64,000 bases of DNA from Gp7-AA6 sp036001245 (GCA_036001245.1 DASYUL010000049.1:62001-126000); one strand, 5' to 3'; positions 51,516-60,860 are shown, numbered from the stretch's first letter. Numbers and translations: made by a program. Notes: generated by a model not told the origin, from the letters alone.

Positions 51516-53324
51516 TCACTCGCCCGCGTGTGCCTGAAGGTGGCGCACTCCGACGAACACCTCGCCCCGGGGGCGAGGGATCTCGACGGCGAGCGGGCGA
51601 TAGTCCTCCTGGATCCATCTCCAGATCCGGGAACCGTAGTCGCCGCCGAACGAGCTCCGACCGTATTCTCCCGAGGGTCTGCTCCAGACCACGATGGCAT
51701 CCGGCGCCTCATGCCGGAGCTCTTCGAGAATCTGCTCTTCGTTTGCGTCGGTCAGGTAACCGGGGATGTAAAGCTTGTGGCGGATCGGATTCGCGCGGCC
51801 GGAGAGGAAGTTCAGAACTTCCCCTTCGGGGAAGACGACCAGGCGTCCCGCCGGTATCGTCGCCTCCTGGAGGGCCGCGGTGAGAGTCTCGAGCTCACGG
51901 GCGAGCTCGGGCCGGGCCGAGAGCATTCCGTTCGTTCCGGGTATGGGCACGCGTTCGTCGCCGGCATAGTGAAACGCCCGGGACGCAAAGGAAAGGACCA
52001 CCAGAGCTCCGACCGCTCCGAGGAGGAACCCGCGAAGCCTGCGCCTTGCCGGCGCGGTTCTCTGACGGACGATCGCCAGATGGGCGAGACCGGCGGCGCA
52101 GGCGAACGCGAAAAGAAGCGGCGGGCCGACGTACGCGGAGTCGGTGATGTGGAAGGGACGACGGTACGAAAGTAACAAACCCGCCAGGCCGCACGCGGCC
52201 AGCGCTGCCGCACGAGGACTGTGGCCCCGCACGATCCCCGCCCCGAGCCCGGCGAGACAAATGATGGGGGCAGCGCTGAACACCACCCCGCCACCCGCCC
52301 CGCCGAGGGCGGCAGAGCACCCGAGGACGGCCAGCAACGAAACGACCGTCAGACCGTTTCTCCGAAGAACTGCCGGGTCTCGCTTGTGCGAGGCCAGAAA
52401 GAAAACGACGAGAAACACACCCAGCCACATGGCGGTCGAATAGACCATTTCCGCCAGCCCGCTGCCCCAGCTCCGAAGACCGGAGAAGGCGATGGCGAAC
52501 TCCCGGGTCTCACGCGGCAGATCCGTCAGAAGGACATGACCGTCTTTCAGGACGGCATCCCGACCGGCCGCCAGACAAAACGCGACGATCGTCGCGCCGA
52601 AGCCGAGGACGGAGACGGCCACGACAAGCGCGCTGCTATTTCCAACGTCCCGCCGCGACCGCGATCGCAACTGAAGCGCCAGCAGAGCCGCGAGAAGCGA
52701 GACGGCTCCCCACTCGGCCCGGCAGAGCCCGGAAAGAGCGCAGAGGGAGCCGATACCGGCCAATCGAAGAAGCGGGCGGCGATTCGGCGCCGGTGCCGCA
52801 GCCAGGACGACCGCGCCGAGCGCGAACGCTGCGGCATGCCAGATCCGGTATCCCATCCCGAGGATGGAGCCGCCCGCATTCGGCATGAAGACGAGCGCTG
52901 GAACGGCCAGGGCGGTCCAGACCGCCGCTTCGGTCTTTCCGGCCACCCGACGCACCGCGGGGTTGAGCAGGACGAGAATCGCCAGGCTCCCGACCACCCC
53001 CGCGACGACGAGCGTTCCGAAGCCGGATCCCAGGACGCGAAAGAACGCCGCGTGGAAATACGGAGTCCAGGGGCCAAACCAGTAAACGACGTCCCGATAG
53101 AGGAGCTCACCGCGGGAGAGAGAGTCGGGCACGATCCATTCGCGCCCCGAGTCGATGATCGCATCCGACCACTTTCCGCGTGAGATCAAAAAGAGCAGAA
53201 TCGTCGCGAAGACCACGAAAGAGCCGAATACGAGTCCCCGGAGGCGCACCCGATCGAGGAGGCGACTTTCAGTCAACGATACGGGCGGAGCGATCCCGGA
53301 AGACCGATCCGACGAGAAATTCAT
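51516..53324 (-). CDS. Polytopic membrane protein, GT-C glycosyltransferase-like (paralogue 2)
   Basis: 602 residues. Same plan as the downstream gene: WIVPDSLSRGELLYRDVVY, WFGPWTPYFHAAFFRVLG, many helices and a C-terminal soluble segment (VVFPEGEVLNFL..APDAIVVWSRPSGEYGRSSF..RWIQEDYRPL). The two therefore arose by duplication and then diverged. Likely uses a polyprenyl-phosphate sugar on the periplasmic side. Start ATG 53324. Only 13 bases separate it from the divergent gene at 53338. Confidence 0.65.
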   Translation of the reverse strand: MNFSSDRSSGIAPPVSLTESRLLDRVRLRGLVFGSFVVFATILLFLISRGKWSDAIIDSGREWIVPDSLSRGELLYRDVVYWFGPWTPYFHAAFFRVLGSGFGTLVVAGVVGSLAILVLLNPAVRRVAGKTEAAVWTALAVPALVFMPNAGGSILGMGYRIWHAAAFALGAVVLAAAPAPNRRPLLRLAGIGSLCALSGLCRAEWGAVSLLAALLALQLRSRSRRDVGNSSALVVAVSVLGFGATIVAFCLAAGRDAVLKDGHVLLTDLPRETREFAIAFSGLRSWGSGLAEMVYSTAMWLGVFLVVFFLASHKRDPAVLRRNGLTVVSLLAVLGCSAALGGAGGGVVFSAAPIICLAGLGAGIVRGHSPRAAALAACGLAGLLLSYRRPFHITDSAYVGPPLLFAFACAAGLAHLAIVRQRTAPARRRLRGFLLGAVGALVVLSFASRAFHYAGDERVPIPGTNGMLSARPELARELETLTAALQEATIPAGRLVVFPEGEVLNFLSGRANPIRHKLYIPGYLTDANEEQILEELRHEAPDAIVVWSRPSGEYGRSSFGGDYGSRIWRWIQEDYRPLAVEIPRPRGEVFVGVRHLQAHAGE

Positions 53325-53337
53325 CGACGAGAATGAG

Positions 53338-55089
53338 ATGACGTGCTCCCCAATGCAGGTGTCCTCGAGTCCATTGTCCGGAAAGACGGTCTACCTCGCA
53401 AGAGGACTGAGCGCTCTCATCGTATTCGCGTCGACGCTCGGACTTCTGTCGATTCCGATGGGGGTCTACGACGACAGCCTGTTGATCGTCGGAGCTCGCC
53501 TCATGGCCGCCGGCAAGCTTCCCTACCTCGACTTCTATACCCACTACGGACCTCTCGGTTACACGCTCATCGAGGGTCTTTCGCGCCTGACGCACAACCC
53601 TCTTCTCGCAATGAGAATTCTTCAGGCGGCGCTCCTCGCTCTCGTAGCGGTCCTCGGTCACGTCGCCGTCCGACTGTCTTCTCCAGCTCCAAACCGAAGT
53701 GAGATCGCGGTGCCTCTCGCCGTACTTGCACTCTCGGGGTCCGCCGCTTTTATCTCTTTTCTCGGATTCGGTTTCACAACGGCTTCTCTTCTGATGTACG
53801 TGAGCGCGCGCGGCTCCCGATCGAGTCGCGCGAGACGCCTCTTCGGCCTCGGTTCCGGGGTCGCGCTCGCCATGGGCGCACTGAGTCGTCCGGCGTTCGC
53901 GGGATACTTCGGCGGGGCGCTTCTCCTGGCTGAATCGGTCTTGTTCCGTCGTCGCGCGAGATTTGATCGCTCGTGGGCGCCTCTCGGATTCCTCCTCGTC
54001 GGCGCAATTGCAGGTGGGGGGCTGCTCTGGTGCCTCCTCTATCGTCGCATCACTCTTCCCGTCGCTTTCGAGGCGGCGCTGCTCGCGCCCATGCGGCTAA
54101 CCGGTGGCGGCACCCGTTATCTCGAGCCGGGTTTCCTTCTCCGCTCGCCGTTGATCGCGATTCTGTCCGGTGCGGCCATCTGCGCCGCGAATCTCGTCTG
54201 GGCCCTCTTCGCTCCATCGCGCCCGACGAGAATCCTCGGCCTGTCGTGCTCGCTCGCGATCGGTCTCTTCCCGGTTTTGTACCGGCTCAGTTTCCCGGAA
54301 AGGCCCCTCTCATTCTTCGGGCTCGTCGTTTTCGTGCTTTGCTTCGTTCCTTTCCTGCCTGCAGGACGGGTCCTCCGGGAGAGCACGGACCTGGCCGCGG
54401 CCGCCATCGCGGGGCTGGCCGGCGCCGCGTTTGCGCACTACGTGTGGACCCGGTTCGACGGCCCCCACTTGCTTCCATCGTTCGGGCTGGCGGCGTCGAG
54501 CGCCGCGCTCTGCTGGACGAGAATGCGAGTCCCCGGTCGCGTCGCCGTCCTCGCTCTTTTCCTCGTGATCTATGGAATCGCCGCGCGGAGCTGGGCAGAC
54601 CCGATCCTCCCTCTGGCGCGGCTCCGCGGTGACGCTTTCCCGGTGTTCGAGAAAGGAAGACTCCGATGGCCTTTCGAGGACCTCCCGAGCGATCCGGCGA
54701 AGGCCGTCGCTCTTGCCGACGCGAATGCCGATCCTCGCAGCAGATTCGTCGCGGTCGCCTCGAGCCATGCGGTGTCTCAGGGCAGCCCCGTCCTTCTCTT
54801 TGCGCTGTCGTCGCGACTCCCTTACACGAAGTGGTTCCAATACGATCCGGGCCTGCAAACCTCGCCGCCGGTTCAGAGGCACATGGAACGTGAGCTTCTC
54901 GACTCGGGCAGTCGCACCGCGGTCGTCTGGCGTGCCGACCGGTTTCTGTTCGATCGAAAGCGCAAACCGACCTCGACGCGGTCGGAGCTCGACGCATTCT
55001 TCGACCGGCTTTATCCACGCGTCATCGGACGGTTCGGGGACTTCGAGGTGCGTCAGCGCGCGACTCCCGATCGGGCGGCGTCTAAGTGA
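53338..55089 (+). CDS. Polytopic membrane protein, GT-C glycosyltransferase-like (paralogue 3)
   Basis: 583 residues, about ten helices. The post-helix-1 loop reads MGVYDDSLLIVGARLMAAG, KLPYLDFYTHYGPLGYTL. It matches the loop of the two genes on the other strand, including the Gly-Pro after the aromatic. The C-terminal soluble region has VVWRADRFLFDRKRKP near its end. Start ATG 53338, although a start further in (53353 or 53458) cannot be excluded; the 13 bases shared with the divergent gene leave no room for two promoters. Its stop overlaps the aminotransferase gene by eight bases. Confidence 0.62.
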   Translation: MTCSPMQVSSSPLSGKTVYLARGLSALIVFASTLGLLSIPMGVYDDSLLIVGARLMAAGKLPYLDFYTHYGPLGYTLIEGLSRLTHNPLLAMRILQAALLALVAVLGHVAVRLSSPAPNRSEIAVPLAVLALSGSAAFISFLGFGFTTASLLMYVSARGSRSSRARRLFGLGSGVALAMGALSRPAFAGYFGGALLLAESVLFRRRARFDRSWAPLGFLLVGAIAGGGLLWCLLYRRITLPVAFEAALLAPMRLTGGGTRYLEPGFLLRSPLIAILSGAAICAANLVWALFAPSRPTRILGLSCSLAIGLFPVLYRLSFPERPLSFFGLVVFVLCFVPFLPAGRVLRESTDLAAAAIAGLAGAAFAHYVWTRFDGPHLLPSFGLAASSAALCWTRMRVPGRVAVLALFLVIYGIAARSWADPILPLARLRGDAFPVFEKGRLRWPFEDLPSDPAKAVALADANADPRSRFVAVASSHAVSQGSPVLLFALSSRLPYTKWFQYDPGLQTSPPVQRHMERELLDSGSRTAVVWRADRFLFDRKRKPTSTRSELDAFFDRLYPRVIGRFGDFEVRQRATPDRAASK

Positions 55090-56284
55090 CGATCGCCGGC
55101 TGATTCGTCCAGCGCCGCCACTCGCCGGAGGCGCGGATCTCTTCGATCACCTCGAAAGCGCGGTCGAGCTCCCCGTCCGTCGTGTAGAAGTGAGGCGACA
55201 TCCGGATGCCCGCCCCCGGACGGTAGTCCACGATGACGTCGCGCGCGTTCAACTCCCGCGAGACTTCGAGCGCATGGTCGAAATCGACCGCGACCGTCCC
55301 TCCGCGGCGGGGAGGGTCGACCGGCGTCGGTGAACGGAAGCCGCGCTCGCGAGCGAGCTCGAGGAGCCGACCGGTCTGCTTGAGCGACTTCGCGCGGATC
55401 GCCTCCACGCCCGCCTGCCGCACGATGCGCGGCCCCTCTCGAGCCGCGTAGAGCGCCGGCACGGCCGGTGTGCCGAGCAGAAAGCGGAAGGCGTCGTCGC
55501 GCCAGCGCATCGGCGGCGGCTCGAAGTCGAACGGCGCCGGATGCGCCATCCAGCCGGTGAGCGACGGCCGGAGGCGGGACCGGAGCTCCGGACGCACCCA
55601 GAGGAACGCGGCGCCGGGTCCCCCGCACAGCCACTTGAGAACGCCGCCGAGCACTACGTCGATGCCGAGAGCATCGACGGAGACGGGCATCGTGCCGACC
55701 GACTGGTAGGCGTCGAGCGCGAGGAGCGCGCCCTCGCGGCGGCACTTCTCCGCGATCGCAGGCACGTCCAGAACGAACGCGCTCTTGAAGAGGACGTGAG
55801 AGAGCGCCACGAGGGCCGTCCGGCCATCGATCGACTCGGCGATCCGGGACTCGTCGGCGGCGAGTCCGTCTCCGCGCGGCGACGGCACCACGACGATTTC
55901 CGCTCCGAGGCGCGGACCCAGTGTCTCGCAGAGGTATCGGACGGTCGGGAACTCGCCGTCGACCATCACGACGCGACTTCGGGGCGGCCGGAAATCGAGA
56001 GACGAGAGCAACACCCCCGCGGCGATCGTGACGTTCGGGAGAATCGTCACCGACCCTCCCGGCGCGCCGATCAGGGGCGCGATCTCGTCGCCGACCGCGA
56101 CCGACATCTCCCACCACGCTTCCGCCCAGGCCCGGACACCCCGGGTCGCCCAGGTGTTCGCGTACTCGGCCAGCGCGTCCGCGGCGGCGCGGGGCATGGC
56201 CCCGAGGGAGTTCGAGATGAGGTAGGTGGTCTTTTCGAGGATCGGGAACTCGGGCCGGAAACGGAGGAGCGAATCCGCGGTCAT
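55082..56284 (-). CDS. Class V aminotransferase-fold PLP enzyme (kynureninase/desulfurase-like)
   Basis: 400 residues. PLP-binding Lys in LGGVLKWLCGGPG (about 223), cofactor Asp in LLALDAYQSVG (about 195) and the aspartate-fold N-terminus TTYLISNSLGAMPRAA. The Trp-rich TWATRGVRAWAEAWWEM loop is like the kynureninase-like group. The reaction is not decidable from sequence: kynureninase, cysteine desulfurase or an aminotransferase are possible. ATGA overlap with the amidohydrolase upstream suggests a joint catabolic step. Converges by eight bases on the gene at 53338. Confidence 0.82.
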   Translation of the reverse strand: MTADSLLRFRPEFPILEKTTYLISNSLGAMPRAAADALAEYANTWATRGVRAWAEAWWEMSVAVGDEIAPLIGAPGGSVTILPNVTIAAGVLLSSLDFRPPRSRVVMVDGEFPTVRYLCETLGPRLGAEIVVVPSPRGDGLAADESRIAESIDGRTALVALSHVLFKSAFVLDVPAIAEKCRREGALLALDAYQSVGTMPVSVDALGIDVVLGGVLKWLCGGPGAAFLWVRPELRSRLRPSLTGWMAHPAPFDFEPPPMRWRDDAFRFLLGTPAVPALYAAREGPRIVRQAGVEAIRAKSLKQTGRLLELARERGFRSPTPVDPPRRGGTVAVDFDHALEVSRELNARDVIVDYRPGAGIRMSPHFYTTDGELDRAFEVIEEIRASGEWRRWTNQPAIVT

Positions 56285-57528
56285 CGGATCGATCCCGCTC
56301 CGACGGGCTGGCCCTCTTTGTAGATCCCGGCGATCGCGCGGACGTTCCTCACGTCGCGCAAGGGGTCGGCGGACAGGACGAGGAGGTCGGCGCGCTTGCC
56401 CTTCTCAAGCGTGCCGCGGTCGCCGTCCACTCCGAGAGAGCGCGCAGCGGTCTGAGTGGCCGCGCGGATCGCGTCGAGGGCCGAGAGCCCGAATCTCACG
56501 TAGAGGTCCATCTCGATCGAGACGCCGAGCCCCGGAAAGGCCCACATGTCGGTTCCGAGCGCGACGGGAACTCCCGCCGCGTGGAGCTTCCGCAGATTCT
56601 CGCGCAGCGCGGGAAGGCGCCGCTTCACGTTCTCGAAGTTCGGGTAACGCTCGCGGTAGCCATCGGAGTATCGAGAGGAACGGTCGAGGGCGACCGTCGC
56701 GCCGGCGAGGCCGGCCGACGCGCGGGGATCGGCGAGCACGGAGTCGACGAACGCCCGCGTGTCGGCGAGGAATTCGAATATGTCCATCGTCGGGATATAG
56801 AAGACCGGGCGGCTCTTCATGATCGCGACCGTCCCGGCGTCGAGCGGCTCGATCACGCCGTGCGCGAGGGCGGTCGCGCCGTCGGCAATCGCCTCCTTCG
56901 CGTCGGCGAGGTTGGGGGCGTGGACGGTCGCGCGCAGGCCCGCCCGCCGCGCCTCATCGATCAGCGCCTTCGCGACCTCCGGTTTCATCCGGGGAAGCGG
57001 GGGCTTCGGGGCGCGGCACCACCTCATGTCGTCGAGCATCAGCTTGATCTCACGCGACCCGAGAGCTTTCGTTCTTCGTACGGCGGCGCGAGCGGCCTCC
57101 GGCGTCGCGGGAAAGCGGTCGACGTTCGTATCTGGAGGCTCGCCCTGGTCCCACCAGCCGCCTTTCGCAGTGAAGATCGGAGCGGCGGGGAAGACCTCGG
57201 GAATGTCCCGGCGTTCGCGAGACGCCGCCGCGAGTTTCTCCGCCCCAATCACGTCTTCCGCCATCAGCCGCACCGTCGTGACGCCCCAGCGGAGCATCGT
57301 CTTCAGGTCGTCGTCGGACTCCGCGTGGACGTGCGCGTCGATCAAGCCCGGAACGATCCACTTCCCGTCCGCGGCGATGACCTGCGCTCCGGGAGGGAGG
57401 GCTTTCAGCGCCTGCGGCGTCGCCGGACCGACCGAGAGAATGCGCCCTTCCGAGACGACGAGGAGCGCACTCGGGAGCGGCGGAGAGCCCGTCCCGTCCA
57501 CGAGTGTCGCGCCGCGGAAGGCGATCAC
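56281..57528 (-). CDS. Metal-dependent amidohydrolase
   Basis: 415 residues. HxH metal site in GLIDAHVHAESDDD, Lys-type ligand region in EIKLMLDDM, His in LRATVHAPNLADAKEAIADGA and LAHGVIEPLD, Asp in VALGTDMWAFPG. The imidazolonepropionase/enamidase-like subset has this shape. The C-terminal barrel completion reads KRADLLVLSADPL. No signal peptide is seen, so it is cytoplasmic. Start GTG 57528 (or TTG 57540), 16 bases after the purF stop. Next to a PLP enzyme, it may act on an amide or cyclic amide. Confidence 0.85.
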   Translation of the reverse strand: MIAFRGATLVDGTGSPPLPSALLVVSEGRILSVGPATPQALKALPPGAQVIAADGKWIVPGLIDAHVHAESDDDLKTMLRWGVTTVRLMAEDVIGAEKLAAASRERRDIPEVFPAAPIFTAKGGWWDQGEPPDTNVDRFPATPEAARAAVRRTKALGSREIKLMLDDMRWCRAPKPPLPRMKPEVAKALIDEARRAGLRATVHAPNLADAKEAIADGATALAHGVIEPLDAGTVAIMKSRPVFYIPTMDIFEFLADTRAFVDSVLADPRASAGLAGATVALDRSSRYSDGYRERYPNFENVKRRLPALRENLRKLHAAGVPVALGTDMWAFPGLGVSIEMDLYVRFGLSALDAIRAATQTAARSLGVDGDRGTLEKGKRADLLVLSADPLRDVRNVRAIAGIYKEGQPVGAGSIR

Positions 57529-57544
57529 CGCAGCGATCAAGGTT

Positions 57545-58945
57545 CTAACGGGCGACGGCTCCCTCTTTTTCGAGTTCCTCTTCCGGGATTTCCACCGGAT
57601 AGACACCGGTGAAGCACGCCGCGCACGTCGCCTGGGCGGGGCGGCCGAACGCCTGGTACATGCCTTCGGCGGAGAGGTAGCCGAGGCTGTCCGCGCCGAT
57701 GAACTCTCGGATCTCGTCGACCGACTGGTTCGAGGCGATGAGCTCGCGCCGCGTCGGTGTGTCGATGCCGTAGTGGCAGGAGGCAACGGTCGGAGGCGAC
57801 GAGACCCGCACGTGGATTTCGCGGGCGCCCGCCTCCCGCAGCATTCGCACGATCTTCTGCGACGTCGTCCCCCGGACGATCGAGTCGTCCACGAGAACGA
57901 CGCGCTTGTCCTCGACGACCTCGCGAACCGGATTCAACTTGACCTTCACGCCGAAGTGCCGGATGGCCTGCTTCGGCTCGATGAAGGTCCGCCCCACGTA
58001 ATGGTTCCTCACGAGCCCGAGCGCGAACGGGATCCCGGACTCGCGCGCGTAGCCGAGCGCGGCGTAGAGGCCGGAGTCGGGGACGGGCACGACGACGTCC
58101 GCCTCCGCCGGCTGCTCGCGGGCGAGACACGCCCCGAAGGCCTCGCGCGAAGCCGCGACGCTCTTGCCGAAAACCCGGGAGTCGGGCCGCGAGAAATAGA
58201 CGTGCTCGAAAATGCACGGGGTCGACCGAGAGAACGCGAAGCGGCGCGACGAGAACCCTTCCCGCGAGAGCCGGACGATCTCCCCCGGCTCGACGTCGCG
58301 CTCGAAGCGCGCGCCGATCAGGTCGAACGCGCACGTCTCGGAGGCGACGACCGGCGAGCCTTCGCGGATGCCGAGAGAGAGCGGCCGGATGCCGTTGGGG
58401 TCCCGGGCGGCGAAGATCCCCTCGCGCGCGAGCACGAGGATCGAATATGCCCCCCGGACCTCGAGGAGAGCCTCGGCCAGCGCGGAGGGGAGGTCTGCGG
58501 CCCGCGAACGCGCGACCAGGTGCAGGATGACCTCCGAGTCGGACGTGGTCGTGAAGAGCGCCCCGGATGCCTCGAGCTCGCGCCGGATCTCGCGCGCGTT
58601 TACGAGGTTCCCGTTGTGGGCGAGCGCGAGCGGGCCCCGGCCCGTGGCGAAAACGATGGGCTGGGCGTTGGCGAGGAGCGAGGCGCCCGCCGTGGAATAG
58701 CGAACGTGCCCGATGGCGGTCCGGCCGGGGAGGCGCGAGAGCCGCGCCCCGTCGAAAACGTCGGCGACGTACCCCATCTCGCGCTCGACGCGGACGGTCT
58801 CGCCGTCGAGCGTGGCGATCCCCGCCGACTCCTGGCCCCGGTGCTGGAGCGCGTAGAGGCCGAGATAGGCGATGTTCGCCGCGTCCTCGGAATCCGCGAT
58901 TCCGAAGATGCCGCACTCGTCGCGAAAGCCGTCCCGGATCTCCAT
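57545..58945 (-). CDS. purF: Amidophosphoribosyltransferase
   Basis: 466 residues. First committed purine step: PRPP plus glutamine to phosphoribosylamine. The start ATG 58945 leaves a 10-residue propeptide (MEIRDGFRDE) before Cys11 of CGIFG, the N-terminal nucleophile exposed on cleavage. The PRPP loop is VVLVDDSIVRGTTS. Cysteines at ETCAFDLIG, ASCHYGID and ATCAACFTG match the 4Fe-4S ligands of the Bacillus-type enzyme. Expected to need oxygen-sensitive cluster assembly. It heads an operon with the amidohydrolase and PLP enzyme, though functional linkage is not obvious. Confidence 0.96.
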   Translation of the reverse strand: MEIRDGFRDECGIFGIADSEDAANIAYLGLYALQHRGQESAGIATLDGETVRVEREMGYVADVFDGARLSRLPGRTAIGHVRYSTAGASLLANAQPIVFATGRGPLALAHNGNLVNAREIRRELEASGALFTTTSDSEVILHLVARSRAADLPSALAEALLEVRGAYSILVLAREGIFAARDPNGIRPLSLGIREGSPVVASETCAFDLIGARFERDVEPGEIVRLSREGFSSRRFAFSRSTPCIFEHVYFSRPDSRVFGKSVAASREAFGACLAREQPAEADVVVPVPDSGLYAALGYARESGIPFALGLVRNHYVGRTFIEPKQAIRHFGVKVKLNPVREVVEDKRVVLVDDSIVRGTTSQKIVRMLREAGAREIHVRVSSPPTVASCHYGIDTPTRRELIASNQSVDEIREFIGADSLGYLSAEGMYQAFGRPAQATCAACFTGVYPVEIPEEELEKEGAVAR

Positions 58946-59012
58946 CGGCAACGATGGTAACGCCGGGCGGAAGCGATTCATGCCTCGCTGCGATGTCGGC
59001 GCCGTGGACCGT

Positions 59013-59459
59013 CTACGAGTGCCAGTCGGCAAAGATCCGGACCTTCTTCGCTGCTTTCCAGACGTCCGGCTTCACCTTCGTCGAGAGTCGGATCTGCCGC
59101 CCGGCGGCTGCCGCGGGCAGGATGGAGCGTGTCTGGTACGTCGCGAGCTGTGAGCCCCCGTCGTCGAGCAGCCGCACGGCGACTTCGACGCGATGGGCCT
59201 GGCCATCGCTGTTCGACCCGGAGAACGTCCACTCGGCGATGACCGGATCCGCGCTCTCCGCCGACGCGATGTGGAGCACGACCGAATCGATCGAGGCGAC
59301 GAACCGCGCCCGGTATTCGAGCTTCGAAAGCGGCGTCGTCACACCTGAGGCGGGCAGCGGAATTGTCGTCTCGGAGTGCTGCATGAGCGCGGCGAACGCG
59401 ACTCCGCAGATGAGAGTCAGGACGACCGACGAAGCAACACGAGTCCTTCGGCCGATCAC
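59013..59459 (-). CDS. Exported or membrane-anchored hypothetical protein
   Basis: 148 residues. A single N-terminal hydrophobic segment (VASSVVLTLICGVAFAAL) follows an Arg-rich start. The remainder is a beta-rich domain (YRARFVASIDSVVLHIAS, EWTFSGSNSDGQAHRVEVAVRLLDDGG, IRLSTKVKPDVW). No family recognised. Start GTG 59459 after GGAGG. TATAAT is present at about 59493-59498 on the minus strand, created at the end of the broken DUF2238 gene, and it would serve as its -10 box. Confidence 0.6.
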   Translation of the reverse strand: MIGRRTRVASSVVLTLICGVAFAALMQHSETTIPLPASGVTTPLSKLEYRARFVASIDSVVLHIASAESADPVIAEWTFSGSNSDGQAHRVEVAVRLLDDGGSQLATYQTRSILPAAAAGRQIRLSTKVKPDVWKAAKKVRIFADWHS

Positions 59460-59493
59460 GGGGGCCTCCTTTCTCGATAGGGATCGATCCGGA

Positions 59494-59931
59494 TTATAGC
59501 GGCGGACGAGCCGCCTCGAGGCGGGCGAGGATCGCCGGAACGAACCCCTGCGCAAAGTGGCCGAGCCGGTCGTAGTGGTTGCGCGCGAGGCCGAAGAGGT
59601 CGCGAACCCGGAAGCCCAGGGGGACTTCCGTATAGGTGTAGTGGCCGCCCGCCATCAGGATCAGCGCGTGGATGAAGATGAGCCGATACGCGAGCGGGGT
59701 CAGCGGAACCGGCGGGCCGTGGCCGCGAGCACGGGGACCGCCGCGAAGACCGGCGCGACCTCGAGAATCCACGTGCCGGTCCCGGGGATGGATGCCGGAG
59801 AGGACGAGAAGCGCAAGTCCCACCGCGAGCAGGACGCGCGCTTCGCGTTGGGGCCGCTCGCCGGCCGCCGCGCGATCGCCCGATGCCGCGGGAGAGGAGA
59901 TCGACCTCGAGTCGCTCAGGCCCGAAAACAT
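59494..59931 (-). pseudogene. Degenerate DUF2238 (YjdF-like) membrane protein gene
   Basis: Reads as DUF2238 at both visible parts: the start region LLAVGLALLVLSGIHPRDR, and RLIFIHALILMAGGHYTYTE, GLARNHYDRLGHFAQGFVPAIL. Between them about 24 codons are in the wrong frame. The neighbouring frame there gives TWILEVAPVFAAVPVLAATA, the expected helix, so two compensating indels are present. The C-terminus stops after ARLEAARPPL, about 80 residues short of the usual length. Two sequencing errors plus a truncation would be needed to explain it otherwise. Original role unknown. Confidence 0.7.
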
Positions 59932-59994
59932 ACAGGAAGGGGCATTTACGTCGGCCGGCTCGCTGGCACGCGCCGTGCTCTTGACCTTGACGTC

Positions 59995-60375
59995 ATGTCT
60001 GGAACGACGGAGCGCGGCGCGAAAATCCTCCTGGCCGCCTCGATCGCACTCGCCCTCGCGGGCGCCGGTTGTGGCTCGTCGGACTACGCACTCCGTAGAG
60101 ACGCGGATCAGCGTCTTTCCGACAGGGTCGGCCGGGAGCTCTCGACCGCACCCGCTCTCTCCGCCGCGAAAGTCGAGGCACGATCCCACTGGGGAGTCGT
60201 CGCACTGGTCGGCGAAGCACCCGACGAAGAGTCCAAGCGTGAAGCCGAACGCATCGCCAGGGCCGTTGCCGGCGTAGCGCGGGTCAACAATCTCATTCTG
60301 GTAGTGAAGGGCGACTCGAGGGCCGAGGGATCAGCCCCGGCGAAAGGCGCCCTGATATTGGCCCGGACCAACTAG
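59995..60375 (+). CDS. BON-domain lipoprotein 1
   Basis: 126 residues. Lipobox LAGAGCGSS (Cys about 23), so periplasmic and lipid-anchored. The BON domain has DRVGRELSTAPALSAAKVEARSHWGVVALVGEA with the conserved Gly-Val-Val-x-Leu-x-Gly strand, then AVAGVARVNNLILVV. BON proteins such as OsmY protect against osmotic or envelope stress. Direct neighbour of a second BON lipoprotein. Start ATG 59995. Confidence 0.85.
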   Translation: MSGTTERGAKILLAASIALALAGAGCGSSDYALRRDADQRLSDRVGRELSTAPALSAAKVEARSHWGVVALVGEAPDEESKREAERIARAVAGVARVNNLILVVKGDSRAEGSAPAKGALILARTN

Positions 60376-60394
60376 GTCCGGAGGAGGATGCATC

Positions 60395-60718
60395 ATGAGG
60401 AAACGGTTTCCGGCAATTCTCGGTGTCGCCGCAGCGGTCGTGCTCGTCGCCTTCGTTGGCGGCTGCACGACGACCCAGACCCCCGGAGAGCAGATCGACG
60501 ACGCGTCGATCTCGGTCGCGGTCAAGGCGAAGCTCGCGGACGCGCGCTTCTCGAACATCTTGAACGTCGAGACGAACGTCACCAACGGGATCGTGACGCT
60601 GGCCGGCGAGGTGCCTAACGCGCAGGTCAAGGCGGATGCCGAGGCCGCGGTCCGCAGCGTCAAGGGCGTCAAGGGCGTCAACAACAATCTCCAGGTCAAG
60701 AGCCCGCCCACGCCATAG
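60395..60718 (+). CDS. BON-domain lipoprotein 2
   Basis: 107 residues. Signal with lipobox AFVGGC (Cys about 24), then a single BON domain: DDASISVAVKAKLADARF, VETNVTNGIVTLAGEVPNAQ, AAVRSVKGVKGVNNNL. Ends KSPPTP. It is 19 bases behind the first BON gene with GGAGGATGCATC upstream, so co-transcribed. Two different BON lipoproteins in tandem suggest an envelope-stress operon. A strong terminator follows. Confidence 0.88.
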   Translation: MRKRFPAILGVAAAVVLVAFVGGCTTTQTPGEQIDDASISVAVKAKLADARFSNILNVETNVTNGIVTLAGEVPNAQVKADAEAAVRSVKGVKGVNNNLQVKSPPTP

Positions 60719-60752
60719 CGTTCGCGATCAAGTCACTCGAAAAAGGCGGAGC

Positions 60753-60793
60753 GGTTGGCGGCCCGGAAGGGCCGTCAACCCTTTGTCGTTTTT
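60753..60793 (+). terminator. Terminator after the BON lipoproteins
   Basis: Stem GGTTGGCGGCCC / GGGCCGTCAACC with a GGAA loop and one G-U pair, followed by CTTTGTCGTTTTT. Confidence 0.85.
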
Positions 60794-60860
60794 GATCCCA
60801 ACTCGACCGATCGTGAACGACGCACTCGTCACGCTCGCCCGCGAAGACCTCCCCGTTCGA

